From the NCBI GenBank assembly GCA_020796225.1, contig CM036755.1, forward strand, positions 46,294,306 through 46,358,305: a stretch of 64,000 bases of DNA, written 5' to 3'. The stretch comes from Arion vulgaris (taxonomy: Eukaryota; Mollusca; Gastropoda; Stylommatophora; Arionidae). A model generated the notes under the pieces. That model was not told the DNA's origin. It worked only from the letters and a program-made list of their open reading frames with translations, and did no database searches. Each line of letters begins with the position of its first letter. Positions within the stretch are counted from its first letter, which is position 1. The position numbers and the translations under genes were made by a program. Positions 30,865 through 41,279 of the stretch are shown one piece after another.

Positions 30865-31110
30865 AAAAGGGTTTTAAAGCCGAAGGATTGACTTCATTGA
30901 CCGGGTTTACCCATATGGTTCGAGTTCCCTCCGTAGAAATGGTACGCCACCTTTCGAGAGTATCGCACAAAGCACGAACTCCGTAGCCAGCAATAATCCT
31001 AGGGTCCTGGAAAAAACTGCACTCTTGAACAGAACGGCACGGTCGGATTCGAACCACGACCTTCGACTTGCAAGGCAAAGGGCTTAACCACTTAGCCACA
31101 GGCAGGAGTA
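30865..31110 (-). repeat. SINE-F copy, near full length
   Basis: In reverse: head TGTGGCTAAGTGGTTAAGCC (box A), GGTTCGAATCC (box B), AGGACCCTAGGATTATTGC, CGGAGTTCGTGC and CCGTTTCTACGGAGGG-like text. The best reverse match to 25.3 kb. Confidence 0.88.
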
Positions 31111-31334
31111 AGTGAAGTTAGTAGTTATTGGTTAATGGTTACTAAACCGACGTTATAGAACTTGGGCAGACTCTATGGTGCTCAGTCTTTCACGATAGAT
31201 GTTGAGGAGATATATACTGATGGTTCCTGTGGTTCGCTGGTTAAACCCACTCTCACTTTGCCCTCAGGCATCTAGCACCACTTGTACAACGTGTTTGATT
31301 AATTGATAGGGCTACCATTATTGCACTTCGGTCG

Positions 31335-31572
31335 CCCGAGTGGTTACCGGGCCCAAATTTGGGTGTAAAGAATAGAACCACTGTTACCTGCCACGCATGT
31401 CGTAAGAGGCGACTTAGGAGGTTTGGCTGAAATCAGATGCATGTGTCCTAAACGTGTAAAGTCTATGCGTTTAGGGGCCTACAAACCAATGTGCAACGTA
31501 TACACGTTCTTGAAAAGATCAAACATATCACAAGAGTGATTAAATTGTCGTAAAGACGAACGCAAAGAAGAA
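31335..31572 (+). repeat. SINE-B copy nested in SINE-G
   Basis: CGCCCGAGTGGTTACCGGGC to AAAGAAGAAGAAG. Flanks CACTTCGGT / CACTTGTGGT are the likely TSD. Several single-base deletions mark it as older than the 25.5-kb copy. Confidence 0.88.
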
Positions 31573-31699
31573 GAAGATTCACTTGTGGTAACCATGTGTG
31601 CTAGATCTCTTTTACACGGAAGATCTCAGCTGCAGTGCACGAACTACGTAGCACTGGCAGGGTCCCAGATGTAATTTTGAAGATGGTCTGAAGACATGA

Positions 31700-32470
31700 G
31701 GACCCGTTTTAGAAATCTCTTCTTGACCTGACGCTGTGAGGCAACAGTTTTAGAAATCTCTTCTGACCTGACGCTGTGAGGCAAACAGTTTTAGAAATCT
31801 CTTCTGACCTGACGCTGTGAGGCAAACAGTTTTAGAAATCTCTTCTTGACCTGACGCTGTGGGCAAACAGTTTTAGAAATCTCTTCTTGACCTGACGCTG
31901 TAAGGCAAACAGTTTTGAAATCTTCTTGACCTGACGCTGTGAAGCAAACAGTTTTAGAAATCTCTTCTTGACCTGACGCTTTGAAGCAAACAGTTTTGAA
32001 ATCTCTACTGACCTGACGCTGTGAGGCAAGCAGTTTTAGAAATCTCTTCTTGACCTGACGCTGTGAGGCAAACAGTTTTAGAAATCTCTTCTTGACCTGA
32101 CGCTGTAAGGCAAACAGTTTTAGAAATCTCTTCTTGACCTGACGCTGTGAGGCAAACAGTCTTAGAAATCTCTTCTTGACCTGACGCTGTAAGGCAAACA
32201 GTTTTAGAAATCTCTTCTTGACCTGACGCTGTGAAGCAAACAGTTTTAGAAATCTCTTCTTGACCTGACGCTGTGAGGCAAACAGTTTTAGAAATCTCTT
32301 CTTGACCTGACGCTGAGAGGCAAACAGTTTTGAAATCTCTTCTTGACCTGACGATGAGGCAAACAGTTTAGAAACTCTTCTTGACCTGACGCTCTGAGGC
32401 AAACAGTTTTAGAAATCTCTTCTTGACCTGACGATGTGAGGCAAACCGGATTGGAGAAAGAAAGAAGATA
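31700..32470 (+). repeat. 42-bp minisatellite made from a LINE 3' end, ~18 copies
   Basis: The unit GTTTTAGAAATCTCTTCTTG + ACCTGACGCTGTGAGGCAAA + CA covers the end and stop region of the LINE also seen at 8.5, 43.6, 55.8 and 56.7 kb. The array ends in CCGGATTGGAGAAAGAAAGA, the LINE terminal sequence. The flanks GAAGAT (31683 region) and AGAAGAT (32464 region) suggest a target duplication within SINE-G, that is, a severely 5'-truncated LINE insertion. Single-base deletions in some units explain the several short reverse ORFs. Confidence 0.92.
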
Positions 32471-32874
32471 TTTTTAGAATTTTAGTTCAAATCTTTTCTG
32501 AGTTTTGCCCGGACAGCGGCTTTCCAGCCTGCTCTTGTCGATTTTGAACTGCCATTGGTTCTTTTACGTGTTCAAATTGAACACGGGACCTGTTTTATTG
32601 TCCGTCTCCGTTAGGACTAGGAACTTAATCTGACATACAATGAGATCAGGGATCTCTAGAAAACTATCCAGATGGCTTCACGGGGGAGCGAACCTGGTAC
32701 CTTTGGCACGAGAGACGAGCAACTAGCCTCTACGCCATAGAAACCCCTCTACAAAGTTATATTCCGAACAAGCGATGCTTTCGATGTATGCCTGTCTGCT
32801 CTATCGTTGCCGCGAACACTCTCATGTCCAGGACAGTAGATCCATATGATTCTCTCTAGGTTGTATTAATATTA

Positions 32875-32985
32875 AAATTGTCTCAGTGATTCTATCTGTT
32901 ATCTTTTGTACTCCTTTATTCTTATATCTTAGTGATTCTATCTGTTATCTTTTGTACTCCATTATTCTTATATCTGTGCGTTGTT
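32875..32985. repeat. Short tandem duplication (~50 bp x2)
   Basis: AGTGATTCTATCTGTTATCT then TTTGTACTCC.TTATTCTTATAT occurs twice in a row (32885 and 32929). Confidence 0.8.
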
Positions 32986-33168
32986 CTTCTTTTAAATCGT
33001 GATCTCTTTAAACTATCTCTTCGGGATGTTCATTGTCCATGATACGCAGCCATGCATAAGTAAAGTCATTCCGGTCCACTGCAGCTATCTCTGACTTCAT
33101 AACTATTCATGATATAAGGGAAGACTGTAGTAAAACTATAAAGCAAAGGCGAAACTGTAAAACAAGAC

Positions 33169-33428
33169 AGTAGTTTTACAAAATACCTAACAATAACAAT
33201 ACACATAACGTTTCGACAGAAATGCCTTTATCAAGCAAAGGAAACAACAGTTTTTAGTCACAGACTTTCATTTTAGAGCCGTTAGGAATTGATAATCTGA
33301 TTGGATATGTTGTGTGCCGTGTAAGAAGTGCATTTCTTCCCTTCTGTTGCATAATTGACTTGATAAAGGCCTTTTAGTCGAAACGTTGTTGTGTATTGTT
33401 ATTGTTTTAGTATTTTGTAAAACTACAG
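33169..33428. repeat. Fold-back element: ~70-bp inverted repeats with ~120-bp loop
   Basis: The left arm (33169-33236) contains GTAGTTTTACAAAATACCT, AACAATAACAATACAC, ACGTTTCGAC and GCCTTTATCAAG; the right arm (33359-33428) is its inverted counterpart. The GTCGAAACG motif near each inner end recalls the conserved strings in Penelope-like or other retroelement UTRs, but I cannot assign a family. Confidence 0.85.
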
Positions 33429-33804
33429 TACTTTGTTTTTACGTGTTTTGTAATTATTCAGACAAATCGTCGAGTAGTTAGATGGGGTCATTAAGTCAAG
33501 TTATGTTGCGACGTGCAAACTAGCAGGTAAACCCGTTGATGATGTATATAAGCACTTTCCATGTTTAGTGCAAATATGAAGAGATTTGAACTCGCATAGT
33601 TTCAACTCCTTCATGGACATGATCAAGCCTCCTGGCCAGCCCTTCGTACAAGGGTTTGATTCCCAACTACTTCAATAGCAGTGCAGATGTATCATCATTT
33701 GAAGTGTCTTCATTCAACAGGATTTCGATAACATACAGCATGATGTTACACACCTTATATACCAACTCCTACACAATGACTATGTGTGCTTTGGATGCAC
33801 GTTG

Positions 33805-33965
33805 TAGTTTAGATTAGTCGACAGATCAGTGGAGCGTATAGCCGAATAGATTAGAGTGTGGCTCGAATGAGGGAGACCCGGGTTCAATCACAGCCAACTC
33901 TAGATAACTAGGCCAGACAACTGACTGGGGGTTTCCTGACCTAGATCAGAAAAGGGGGCCGGAAA
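33805..33965 (+). repeat. tRNA-like SINE fragment
   Basis: AGCGTATAGCCGAATAGATTA and GACCCGGGTTCAATCAC form box-A- and box-B-like signals; the TTTCCTGACCTAGATCAG body is not seen elsewhere here. Confidence 0.5.
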
Positions 33966-34164
33966 ATATATATGTTTGATAGAACAATGCAAACTTTTGC
34001 AATTTTACTCAATTCTGTGAGTCTATGGTTATTTATTGGTGAAAAATATTCATAATATTGATATTCACTATTTGTTAAACTTAACTTGTTGCATAATATA
34101 ACTTGATTTAGCATTTTGTGTTGATTTTAAAATGAATTCGTCTATATACACAAATACTGGAATG

Positions 34165-34425
34165 TGAGGTCACGTGGTGTAGTTGGGGTCTGATTTCCCA
34201 TAATTCTTACTTGAGTCCGAAGGCCCATAGGTTTATAATTGGCTCTGGTTCAATTCACGGTAAGGAAAATGAGTTTTTTCTGTCGAGGGCATAAAGAAAA
34301 CATCCTAACTTGAATAGTTTCGCGGTGACTGCACTAGCTATGCGACCATTAAATTCCACAGGCTAAAGTCCCTCCTGTCCTATAACGCCCAAAGAGCGGT
34401 ATTACCTACAGTAGCAACATTTTAA
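34165..34425 (+). repeat. SINE-N copy (tRNA-headed)
   Basis: The head CACGTGGTGTAGTTGGGGTC and CTCTGGTTCAATTCACGG (box B) is followed by GTGACTGCACTAGCTATGCG and CTCCTGTCCTATAACGCCC. Reverse 3' fragments are at 11.6 and 53.5 kb. Confidence 0.7.
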
Positions 34426-34522
34426 AAATATTTTATTTTTATATATTTTTATTATTAAGTCAATAGATCATTATTAGTAGTTTAGTCTAGTCGACAGAGT
34501 GAAGAAGAAGAATGATAATTGG

Positions 34523-34688
34523 CAGTGGCAACTCGTCATTAAGGGCCAGTGGGGCCCAGCCCAACCAAAAATAATGTATAACGTGTATTTATTATTTTAT
34601 AAATTAAAATATAGCAACCCAAAATCATGATTTATCCGAGGAAAAAATGTCTGGCCCCATCAACAAAAATGATCACGAGCCGCCACTG
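34523..34688 (+). mobile_element. hAT-like MITE (166 bp) inside a palindrome
   Basis: The termini CAGTGGCAACTCGTCATT and CACGAGCCGCCACTG are inverted repeats. The 8-bp TSDs are ATAATTGG (34515-34522) and ATAACTGG (34689-34696). Partial relatives start at 51182 (CAGTGGCGGCTCGTCATTAA) and end at 38163. Confidence 0.88.
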
Positions 34689-34712
34689 ATAACTGGTTAT
34701 TAGTAACCAATA

Positions 34713-35008
34713 ACCAATTATCATTCTTCTTCTTCATCCTTCGCACCCAGGAAGGCATAGGTCCGCAACCAAGGCCTTCCAAGCCCGTCTATCCAAGGCC
34801 TTTCAAGATCTTCTCCTGTTTTTCCTCGAGTGGCGCGAGCTATGAATTGTCCTGGTTGTGGTTTCTGTAGCTATCTAGTGTTTTTTTACAGAGTGGGGGG
34901 AGCTAGCCTCTCGTCCAATCTCCTTAGTCGCTTCTTACGACATGCGTGACAAGTAACAGTGGTTCTATTCTTTACACCCAATTTAGGCCTCGGTAACCCC
35001 TCAGGCGT
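34713..35008 (-). repeat. SINE-B-related copy with a variant middle
   Basis: A reverse CTTCTTCTTC tail (34726) and the head at the right (CGACATGCGTGACAAGTAAC ... CCTCGGTAACCCCTCAGGCG) match SINE-B. The 34740-34900 middle (AGGAAGGCATAGGTCCGCAA, AAGGCCTTCCAAGC) is a different body, so this is a third GAA-tailed subfamily. Confidence 0.7.
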
Positions 35009-35059
35009 CATATTATGATTAGTTTATATTAATTTAGTTTGCCTGTATGTAGAAGAAAT

Positions 35060-35335
35060 AAAGAGAACTGTAAAGGAAAGACCTTTTCATGCCACATATA
35101 TTTATAGTAATACGGGTTAGGTCCGTATTTTTCATTGACCATCGGCACACGATGGGTGATGTGGTCAACATCCCACCAGCTGCCTTTACCTCACGGTACT
35201 TTTCCTGGTACCCAGCTGGGTCGACCAGAGAGCCGTTACAATGGAAAAAATTCTACGCCCACTGTGGAATTGAACCTAGACCACTAGTCTAAGAAGCGAG
35301 TTAATTAACAACTACGCTGCTGCGCTCTCAAAGAG
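35060..35335 (-). repeat. SINE-I copy
   Basis: In reverse the head reads GCGTAGTTGTTAATTAACTC (box A region) and TCTAGGTTCAATTCC (box B); the body has CACCCATCGTGTGCCGATGG and GGACCTAACCCG. It matches 13.9 and 42.9 kb. Confidence 0.82.
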
Positions 35336-35339
35336 AGAT

Positions 35340-35535
35340 GTAGGAAATGCTAGGAAATAATGAACACTGAAGGATGTAGAAATAATGAACACTGAAGGAT
35401 GTAGAAATAATGAACACTGAAGGATGTAGAAATAATGAACACTGAAGGATGTAGAAATAATGAACACTGAAGGATGTAGAAATAATGAACGAACTGAATG
35501 ATGTAGAAATAATGAACGCTGTAGGGTGTAGAATT
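35340..35535. repeat. 25-bp minisatellite, ~7 copies
   Basis: The unit GAACACTGAAGGATGTAGAA + ATAAT is identical in the first five copies, and the last two diverge. Confidence 0.95.
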
Positions 35536-35574
35536 AATTAAGAACACGGAGCAAGGAATTAATGAAGTACATCC

Positions 35575-35785
35575 AAATTTTTTTATCCAGAAGCACTTGA
35601 GCTTTCAGCTCTTCGGCTCGGTGTTATGGACATCGTAACCCATCGGCTCGGTGCCACAACACCGTAAATCTGGAGAACCTGTGGCTTTTCTGCCAGCCCG
35701 TGGAATTGAACCGCACTCACATGGGGCTTGTCACCCGTCATCCAACGCGCTACGAACACGTTGATCAGGCGGGCAAGTACCTACA
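35575..35785 (-). repeat. SINE-D copy
   Basis: In reverse: GCCCGCCTGATCAACGTGTT, box B CGGTTCAATTCCACGGGC, GGCAGAAAAGCCACAGGTTC, CCGAAGAGCTGAAAGCTCAA and an A-rich end. Close to the copy at 26.3 kb. Confidence 0.88.
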
Positions 35786-35974
35786 ATTATCAGCTTATTA
35801 ATAACGTCGAATAAGGTACAATGAACAAAGCAGGATGAGAAAATAATGAAGGATGTTGGATGACAAACTAACGACAAATGTGCAATGTAATTCTAATGAC
35901 CGGAAACAAGATATATGTTGAATTAAAGAAAGGGAAAACAGACAGCTAAAGAATGAAAAAAGACGAGGGATAGA

Positions 35975-36085
35975 GATTAAATGTGCAACGTATACACGTT
36001 CTTGGTAAAGATCAAACATATCACAAAGAGCGATTAAATTGCTCGTAAAGAACGAACGTAAAGAAGAAGAAGAAGAAATAAAATG
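35975..36085 (+). repeat. SINE-B, 5'-truncated
   Basis: Only the last third is present (TGTGCAACGTATACACGTTC to AAAGAAGAAGAAGAAGAA). Truncation from the 5' side is typical of target-primed reverse transcription. Confidence 0.85.
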
Positions 36086-36505
36086 ATCAAGTTAGTAAGT
36101 AAATGAGAGAACCGTAAAAAAATAAAAGAAGAAAAACATTTGTGAAAAAAAATGAAACATGACAGATGATAAATAGAAATGTAAACAAAACAAGTACAAA
36201 CAAGCACAGAAGAAAATGAAACATGCAAAAAAAAGGTCCTAGAAGAGAAAGTGGTAAAGGATAAACCCAACAAGAGAAAAACCCACTTCTCAACACAGTT
36301 ATAACTAGCTACACGAGAGCTTAAAGTGATCGAGAGAAAACTCAATGTATGCACTTACTGAGCGCGTGTCGAGGGTGACAATAGCCTAAAACTGAAGCTT
36401 TTTTCCCTTTCGTTGTTCCCAATATTCTAATGAAAAACTACGTAATGAGTCAATGTAAACTTTGTCGTCTTGGTAAATAGGTTTTTAAAAGGGGTTGACT
36501 CTATA
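36086..36505. other. Unassigned spacer
   Basis: A-rich to 36300, then mixed sequence; no gene or family recognised. Confidence 0.4.
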
Positions 36506-36509
36506 TGTT

Positions 36510-36860
36510 TTAGTTTAGTTTAGTCGTAGGATCATCATCACTGCACGTCGAACCAATTAGTCCATAAGTGCTCCGATCTCCTCCTCAGTATTCTTCAGTA
36601 TTTGTTTAGTCGTCGGATCATCATCTCGTCAAACAATTAGTCATAGTGCTACCGATCTCCTCTCGTATGTCTGCTCATTATTTAGTTTAATTTAGTTTAG
36701 TCGTCGGATCATCATCCTGCACATCGAACCATTAGTCATAAGTGCTTCGATCTCCTCCTCAATATTCTTCAGTTTATTAGTTTAGTCGTCGAATCATCAT
36801 CACTGGCGTTGAACCAATTAGTCTAAAGCGATCTCTCTAATGTATTCTTCAGCAGTGGCG
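36510..36860. repeat. Tandem repeat of a SINE-G-like tail segment, ~90-130 bp unit, 4 copies
   Basis: Each unit contains TTTAGTCGTCGGATCATCAT, a variable CACTGCACGTCGAACCAATTAG part and TGCTCCGATCTCCTCCTC. The GATCATCATCACTGCAC / GTGCTCCGATCTC text resembles the reverse end of SINE-G (ACCATCATCATTCACTTCAG / GTGTGCTCCGATCTC). Confidence 0.7.
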
Positions 36861-36889
36861 ACTACCGACAGGTTCTTTATTGGTTTACT

Positions 36890-37275
36890 ATTCTTCTTTG
36901 GCTACCAGCATTGTGTTCTTGTCTAAGACACTACATTTGTATTTGAAACTTGCAGTCTGGGTACTTTCCCACGACTATAGGAAAATGGTCTTCTATCTTC
37001 ACATTTACTTCTATTAAAAGTGTTGGGGAAACTAGTGATCTTGCGTGGTTGTTTAAGCATTCTAACTGATATTACTTCGTAACATGTCTGATACCAGCAG
37101 CTCATCTTTGCGTGGTCTTCCTCTTGCTTTGCACTCATTACTTATTCTGTGTTCTCCGTGATAACTGATCCTGGCATTCTTGTCAGGTGTCCAAACCATT
37201 TTAATCTGTTGGTCTTTAATGAATTCAAACTGGTTTCACATCCAATCTTCTTCTGATTACATCACCCATATTGAA
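36890..37275 (-). pseudogene. LINE RT fragment
   Basis: The reverse complement of 37150-37270 encodes FIKDQQIKMVWTPDKNA-like text and SDVKPV-like text; CCAAACCATTTTAATCTGTTG is the reverse of the QQIKWFG segment shared with 44.9 kb. It is badly decayed. Confidence 0.6.
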
Positions 37276-37569
37276 AGGTTCAACAACAAGAACAACTGCA
37301 GCCTGGTTTGTGTTGCAGTTCCACCACTATTACTTGAATCATGTAAGCGTCCTCTCTCCCGTAGGAAATTTTGACTACACATGTAAGCGGATTCGTAAAT
37401 ACAGGATATACACATGAGAATGATGGTAATTTGGGGGAAGTATTAGTTACATGAATCGTGGAAAAACACATATCACAGCCGGATATAGTTGTTGGATGAC
37501 ACCGCTGTTGTTCTAAATTGTAACATGAAAACTATAGAGGTCAAAAACTGCAATCTATGACAATGACGT

Positions 37570-37632
37570 ATTTATCATTATTAAGTAGTTTGTCCCGAAC
37601 AGAACTTCGTCACCTTAACAGTCATTCGGAAT

Positions 37633-37676
<44 letters not shown>

Positions 37677-38090
37677 TCAGATGTCCTGCCTGTGCAGCTG
37701 TCATGCTCGAACCATCAGTTACATCCTGAATCCATCTTCTCTGTGGTCTATTTCTTCTTCTATTTGCCGGGATGTCTTATTCTATGAAGGTCTCCTTCAA
37801 CTCTGCAGTCCAATCTGATACTCGATACTTGACCATCAGTGATATTCAACTTCCCACACGTAAGAAAAGGAGTTTGACCTCCTAGCTCCTGCTCACTAAA
37901 GCCTAAAATATGTCAAAAGTTCTTCAATTTTCTCATTAGTTTTGTAACATCAGACTGTTTTCTTTGATTCTGAGTTCTTTCTGGATAGATCTATTTGTTC
38001 TCTTCTCTGTCCATGATATACGAAGGACACTTCTGTAACACTTATATTACAAAGCACATAACAGTTTTTCCACTACCTTATTACATTCTA
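37570..38090 (-). pseudogene. LINE RT 3' region with (CT)n tract
   Basis: The end AAGTAGTTTGTCCCGAACAG (37580) and the text to 38070 (GATTCTGAGTTCTTTCTGGA, TCTGTCCATGATATACGAAG) parallel the LINE at 14.4-14.7 kb. A (CT)n run of about 22 units (37627-37671) replaces the short CTCTCTCT of other copies, and a SINE-H-like piece is inserted near 37830-37900. Confidence 0.7.
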
Positions 38091-38139
38091 AACTTATTTA
38101 ACTAGTAACAATATTATGCGTGAATTCACTGTGTGAAAG

Positions 38140-38165
38140 CCCTTAATGACGAGCCGCCACTGGTT
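38140..38165 (-). mobile_element. End of the CAGTGGCGGCTCGTC MITE
   Basis: GCCCTTAATGACGAGCCGCCACTG is the reverse of the terminal sequence at 34523 and 51182; the rest of the element is not found beside it. Confidence 0.6.
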
Positions 38166-38491
38166 TGACATAAAATTGACATCAGAACTGTTTAACTACA
38201 CCAAAGAGAGATAGAGAGTTGTGAAGAGACATGATCGCCTACGCCGGCATATACTGCACTTGATTGGTGAACTAGCAAAATCAATATACGACAAGAAAAG
38301 TCGATTAGTGGATATAGTCGACAAATGAGCGTAACATAGAACGTCCCACATATGTGCTTTTGTTCCTTTTTAGTTAGCTACAAGTGTTGATGATAAAACC
38401 TTTACAGTATAGCTTCAACGACAATTCAACATTTTTTTCTTTCACAACTCGCAAAGTCCTGGTACTATTTTTTTTGGTTTAGATTAGTAGA

Positions 38492-38738
38492 CTAAAATGG
38501 GAGGCGTCTGTGGCTTAGTCTATTAACCCCGACTTTCTGAGTTCGAATCACCCTGCGGGCAGTTTGGTTGCAACCTGTTTCGCGTTGATTTTTACAAAAG
38601 GACGATGATACCACACGTTCAGAACGCGATGACAAAATACTGAACGTAATAATGCCTAGAAAAATCACAAACAGCGTTAAAATGCTGTGGTTGATTCGTC
38701 AAGCCCTGTAATTAAGGATATGCAATTAACTTTTTTTT
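38492..38738 (+). repeat. SINE-E copy
   Basis: The head GGCGTCTGTGGCTTAGTCTA and GAGTTCGAATCACCC (box B) is followed by GGACGATGATACCACACGTT and TGCCTAGAAAAATCACAAAC; it ends in a T run at 38730. Confidence 0.85.
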
Positions 38739-38754
38739 CAATGACTAAAATGTG

Positions 38755-39245
38755 CCCATAGTATGGAAGGGAACTGACATAAGAAAAAATAGTCAAGTGT
38801 GTAAGAGCCTGCATTTTTTTCTTTGGTAACATTTGGTTGTGAGACATGGACCATTGACAAATCGGCGGAGAAGATCATTGATGTCTTTGAATACAAATGC
38901 TACAGAAAAGTACTTAGAATATCATAAACAGAGAAGGGAAGAAATGTTTCTGATCTGCAACAGCTTGATATTAAAGAGAGTTGACTGTTAAAGAACATAA
39001 CATCAAGGAGAATTAAATATTTCGGACACAACAAACGACATGAGTGCCTAGAGAAGATAATTTTGGAGGAATGGTGCCTGGAAGATAAATGAGAGAAAGA
39101 CCTAGAAGACGATGGGTGCAAGATGTCATTGATCATCTGAGAATGACTGATGCTGACACCGGTCAACTTGCACAGATCAGAGAGTGTTTCAGGACTGTTG
39201 TTATGGGAGCCAAGTTCCGGAAGGGACAAGCTACTTGATGATGAT
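38755..39245 (+). pseudogene. LINE RT 3' region
   Basis: Broken frames give CETWTIDKSAEKIIDVFEYK, CYRKVLRIS, RRIKYFGHNKRHECLEKIIL and RPRRRWVQDVIDHLRMTDAD, with the end TTCCGGAAGGGACAAGCTAC then TTGATGATGATGAG. It is colinear with the 48.45-48.9 kb LINE. Confidence 0.8.
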
Positions 39246-39384
39246 GAGACTAAAATGTGGACAAACTTGGGTCATGAACACAGTCTCTCTTTTCTCTCTC
39301 TCTTGTCGTTAACCAAAACTGTGTTTTAAAAAACCCGATTTGGACAACGGACCTCTGGATTTTGTGGCTAAATTTTCTACTGTA

Positions 39385-39495
39385 TAGTGTAGCCATCCCC
39401 TCGCCAAACCTCACCTTCGTCACCTTTTGCGACATGCCTTGTAGATCGCAGCTTGACTATTCTTTGCTCCCTTGCGAGTCTCGGCAAGACACAGT
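39385..39495 (-). repeat. SINE-A head fragment
   Basis: TTTTGCGACATGCCTTGTAG, ATCGCAG and CTATTCTTTGCTCCCTTGCG are the reverse of the SINE-A head; the tail half is missing. Confidence 0.65.
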
Positions 39496-39655
39496 AGAAA
39501 CACAATCTACTAGAAGACAAATCTATTAAGTAAAGTACTATGTGGACGAGTAGTAATAGAAGTATTACATTTACAGACCAGGCTAAAATGAGATGTTATG
39601 TGCCTACAGAAGAGGAATATCGCATCTTGGACGCTGAAAGGATCAGTTTGTCCTT

Positions 39656-39904
39656 CTTCTTCTTTGCGTTCGTTCGTTACGACCAATTTTAATCAATCTT
39701 TGTGATTTGTTTGATCTTTGCCAAGAACGTGTATACGTTGCACATTGGTTTGGTAGGCCCCTAAACGCATAGACTTCTACACGCTTAGGACACATGCATC
39801 CGATTTCAGCCAAACCTCCTTAGTCGCCTCTTACGACATGCATGGCAGGTAACAGTGGTTCTATTCTTTACACCTAAATTTTGGCCCCGGTAACCACTCA
39901 GGCG
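39656..39904 (-). repeat. SINE-B copy nested in a LINE, perfect TSD
   Basis: It is full length. The 11-bp TSD AGTTTGTCCTT is identical at 39645-39655 and 39905-39915. LINE text (reverse of CLRRMLGVS) resumes to the right. Confidence 0.92.
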
Positions 39905-39985
39905 AGTTTGTCCTTGATACTCCTAGCATTCTGCGTAGACACTTCCTCTCTCTCGTGACTAGTTTTCTATAGTTGATATCAGAAT
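39905..39985 (-). pseudogene. LINE RT fragment (target of SINE-B)
   Basis: The reverse complement reads YRKLVTRERKCLRRMLGVS, the same segment as KLVTTEMKCLRRMLGISRRD at 8.25 kb. Confidence 0.7.
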
Positions 39986-40199
39986 AAGGAGATTTTTCAA
40001 GAACCCCATAGGGAAGCAATGAAAGCAATGAATATGTCTCGAATATCTCGCTGATTATGTTCATAGAAACGCTCGTCTATGTGGTCTAGGCAATGGGTGC
40101 CGTAAGAAATAAGGGTTTGTGGTTCGAATCTTGTGTGTGGTAATTTGTTTGTTTCCGGAAGCTCCTAATACTTGTCGCTGTCTATTTATTGATCATATA

Positions 40200-40640
40200 A
40201 TGATGCGTGTCTATCACGGGTCATGATGATGAGCACCATATTTCATCCAAGAGAATGCAGTTGCATTATGTTTGTCTGTATGTGCGTAGATGACTAGTGA
40301 GCCCGATGCTGGCTTGAAATGCTCTTTTACAATGTGGGTAAGAATTACTTGCACTTGTGGGGAGTTTTACTGCCTTTCTAGTTTGTTGTTTCTGTTCCAT
40401 CCGTGCAGTTCTACCTGCCTCGAAGGCCGAATAACCGTGTCGAAGAAGTGTGCGACAGGTTGATCTGTCTTGAGCAATATTCTTCCAGTTGTCGACATCT
40501 ATGCCGAAGGATTTCATCGAGTTCTTGAGTGTCTTTGAATGACTTTTTAAAAATCTCTCTGGGAGCGTTAACCTCTACGCAGCTCACCATACAAAAGTCG
40601 TTTGGGTATTCTACAATCCCGCATTCGAGCCCCATGTCCT
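40200..40640 (-). pseudogene. LINE C-terminus with decayed C2H2 finger
   Basis: The minus frame reads MKSFGIDVDNWKNIAQDRST, GRTARMEQKQQTRKAVKLPT, then YPHCKRAFQASIGLTSHLRT and YRQT. Compared with the intact finger at 13.65 kb the first Cys (now Tyr) and the last His (now Tyr) are lost. Confidence 0.75.
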
Positions 40641-41275
40641 GCCCATCGTGTATGGGACTGCATCAAGATTATGTAGATGCTGGGGAGAGAAGCTCTCTTT
40701 AGGACTTTGGTGTCTGGGATCATATAGTTTGATATCAACGTTCATGTTTGGCGGTGATAGCATAATAGCATACATTCTTGTTTAGTGCTCATGGTGACAT
40801 TCTTAGGAATCTTTTTCTTCTCTTTCACTATTTACTTCTTTATAGAACTGTTGGGATGGGGGAGGGGTGTAGTGATCTTGTGTGTGCTTGTTCATTGAGA
40901 TAGTAAAAGAAGATATGAACAAATCTAAATAATTTAACGATATCAGGATGAATGTTTCTCTTAAGACATTTCCTGGTGAGAGACACGACCTGAGAGTAAA
41001 CAAATGTCAAGGCCGTAGCCATCTGGGTTATGTTAATTTAATACAAGCATATTGTTTTGTTTCAAACTGTATTTTCATTTATTCTTATCCAAACGTTGAC
41101 AGTGTCAATGTCTTGAATAAATTTATTGATGATGCAATAATCAGTAGGGAAATTTGACCATGTCAGCGTGACCGGAAACAATTTCACATTTCTAAGAAAA
41201 AGTTAACAAATTCTTGGGAAAATAAAATAAAAAAGGTTTTGCAGAAATTTGGTCAAATTTCTTTGCAGTAAATTA
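40640..41275. other. Unassigned spacer
   Basis: Only weak short frames are present, and no family is recognised. Confidence 0.4.
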
Positions 41276-41279
41276 TTTT

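Larger units (their letters stand above)
31285..32755 (-). repeat. SINE-G copy interrupted by SINE-B and by a LINE-tail array
   Basis: Three separated pieces follow SINE-G order in reverse: 31285-31334 (TTGATAGGGCTACCATTATTG), 31573-31690 (GGTAACCATGTGTGCTAGATC ... CCAGATGTAATTTTGAAGAT) and 32485-32755 (CAGCGGCTTTCCAGCCTGCT ... head with CGAACCTGGTACC). SINE-B and the 42-bp LINE array sit in the two gaps. Confidence 0.85.

Noticed and set aside
31791..32402. 203-codon minus-strand ORF with KRFLKLFASQRQV repeats
   Set aside because: It is the antisense of the 42-bp LINE-tail array; its frame is repeatedly shifted by unit deletions.
31700..32470. CRISPR-like array
   Set aside because: Units are directly adjacent without unique spacers, and the unit is a LINE 3' end; the genome is eukaryotic in character.
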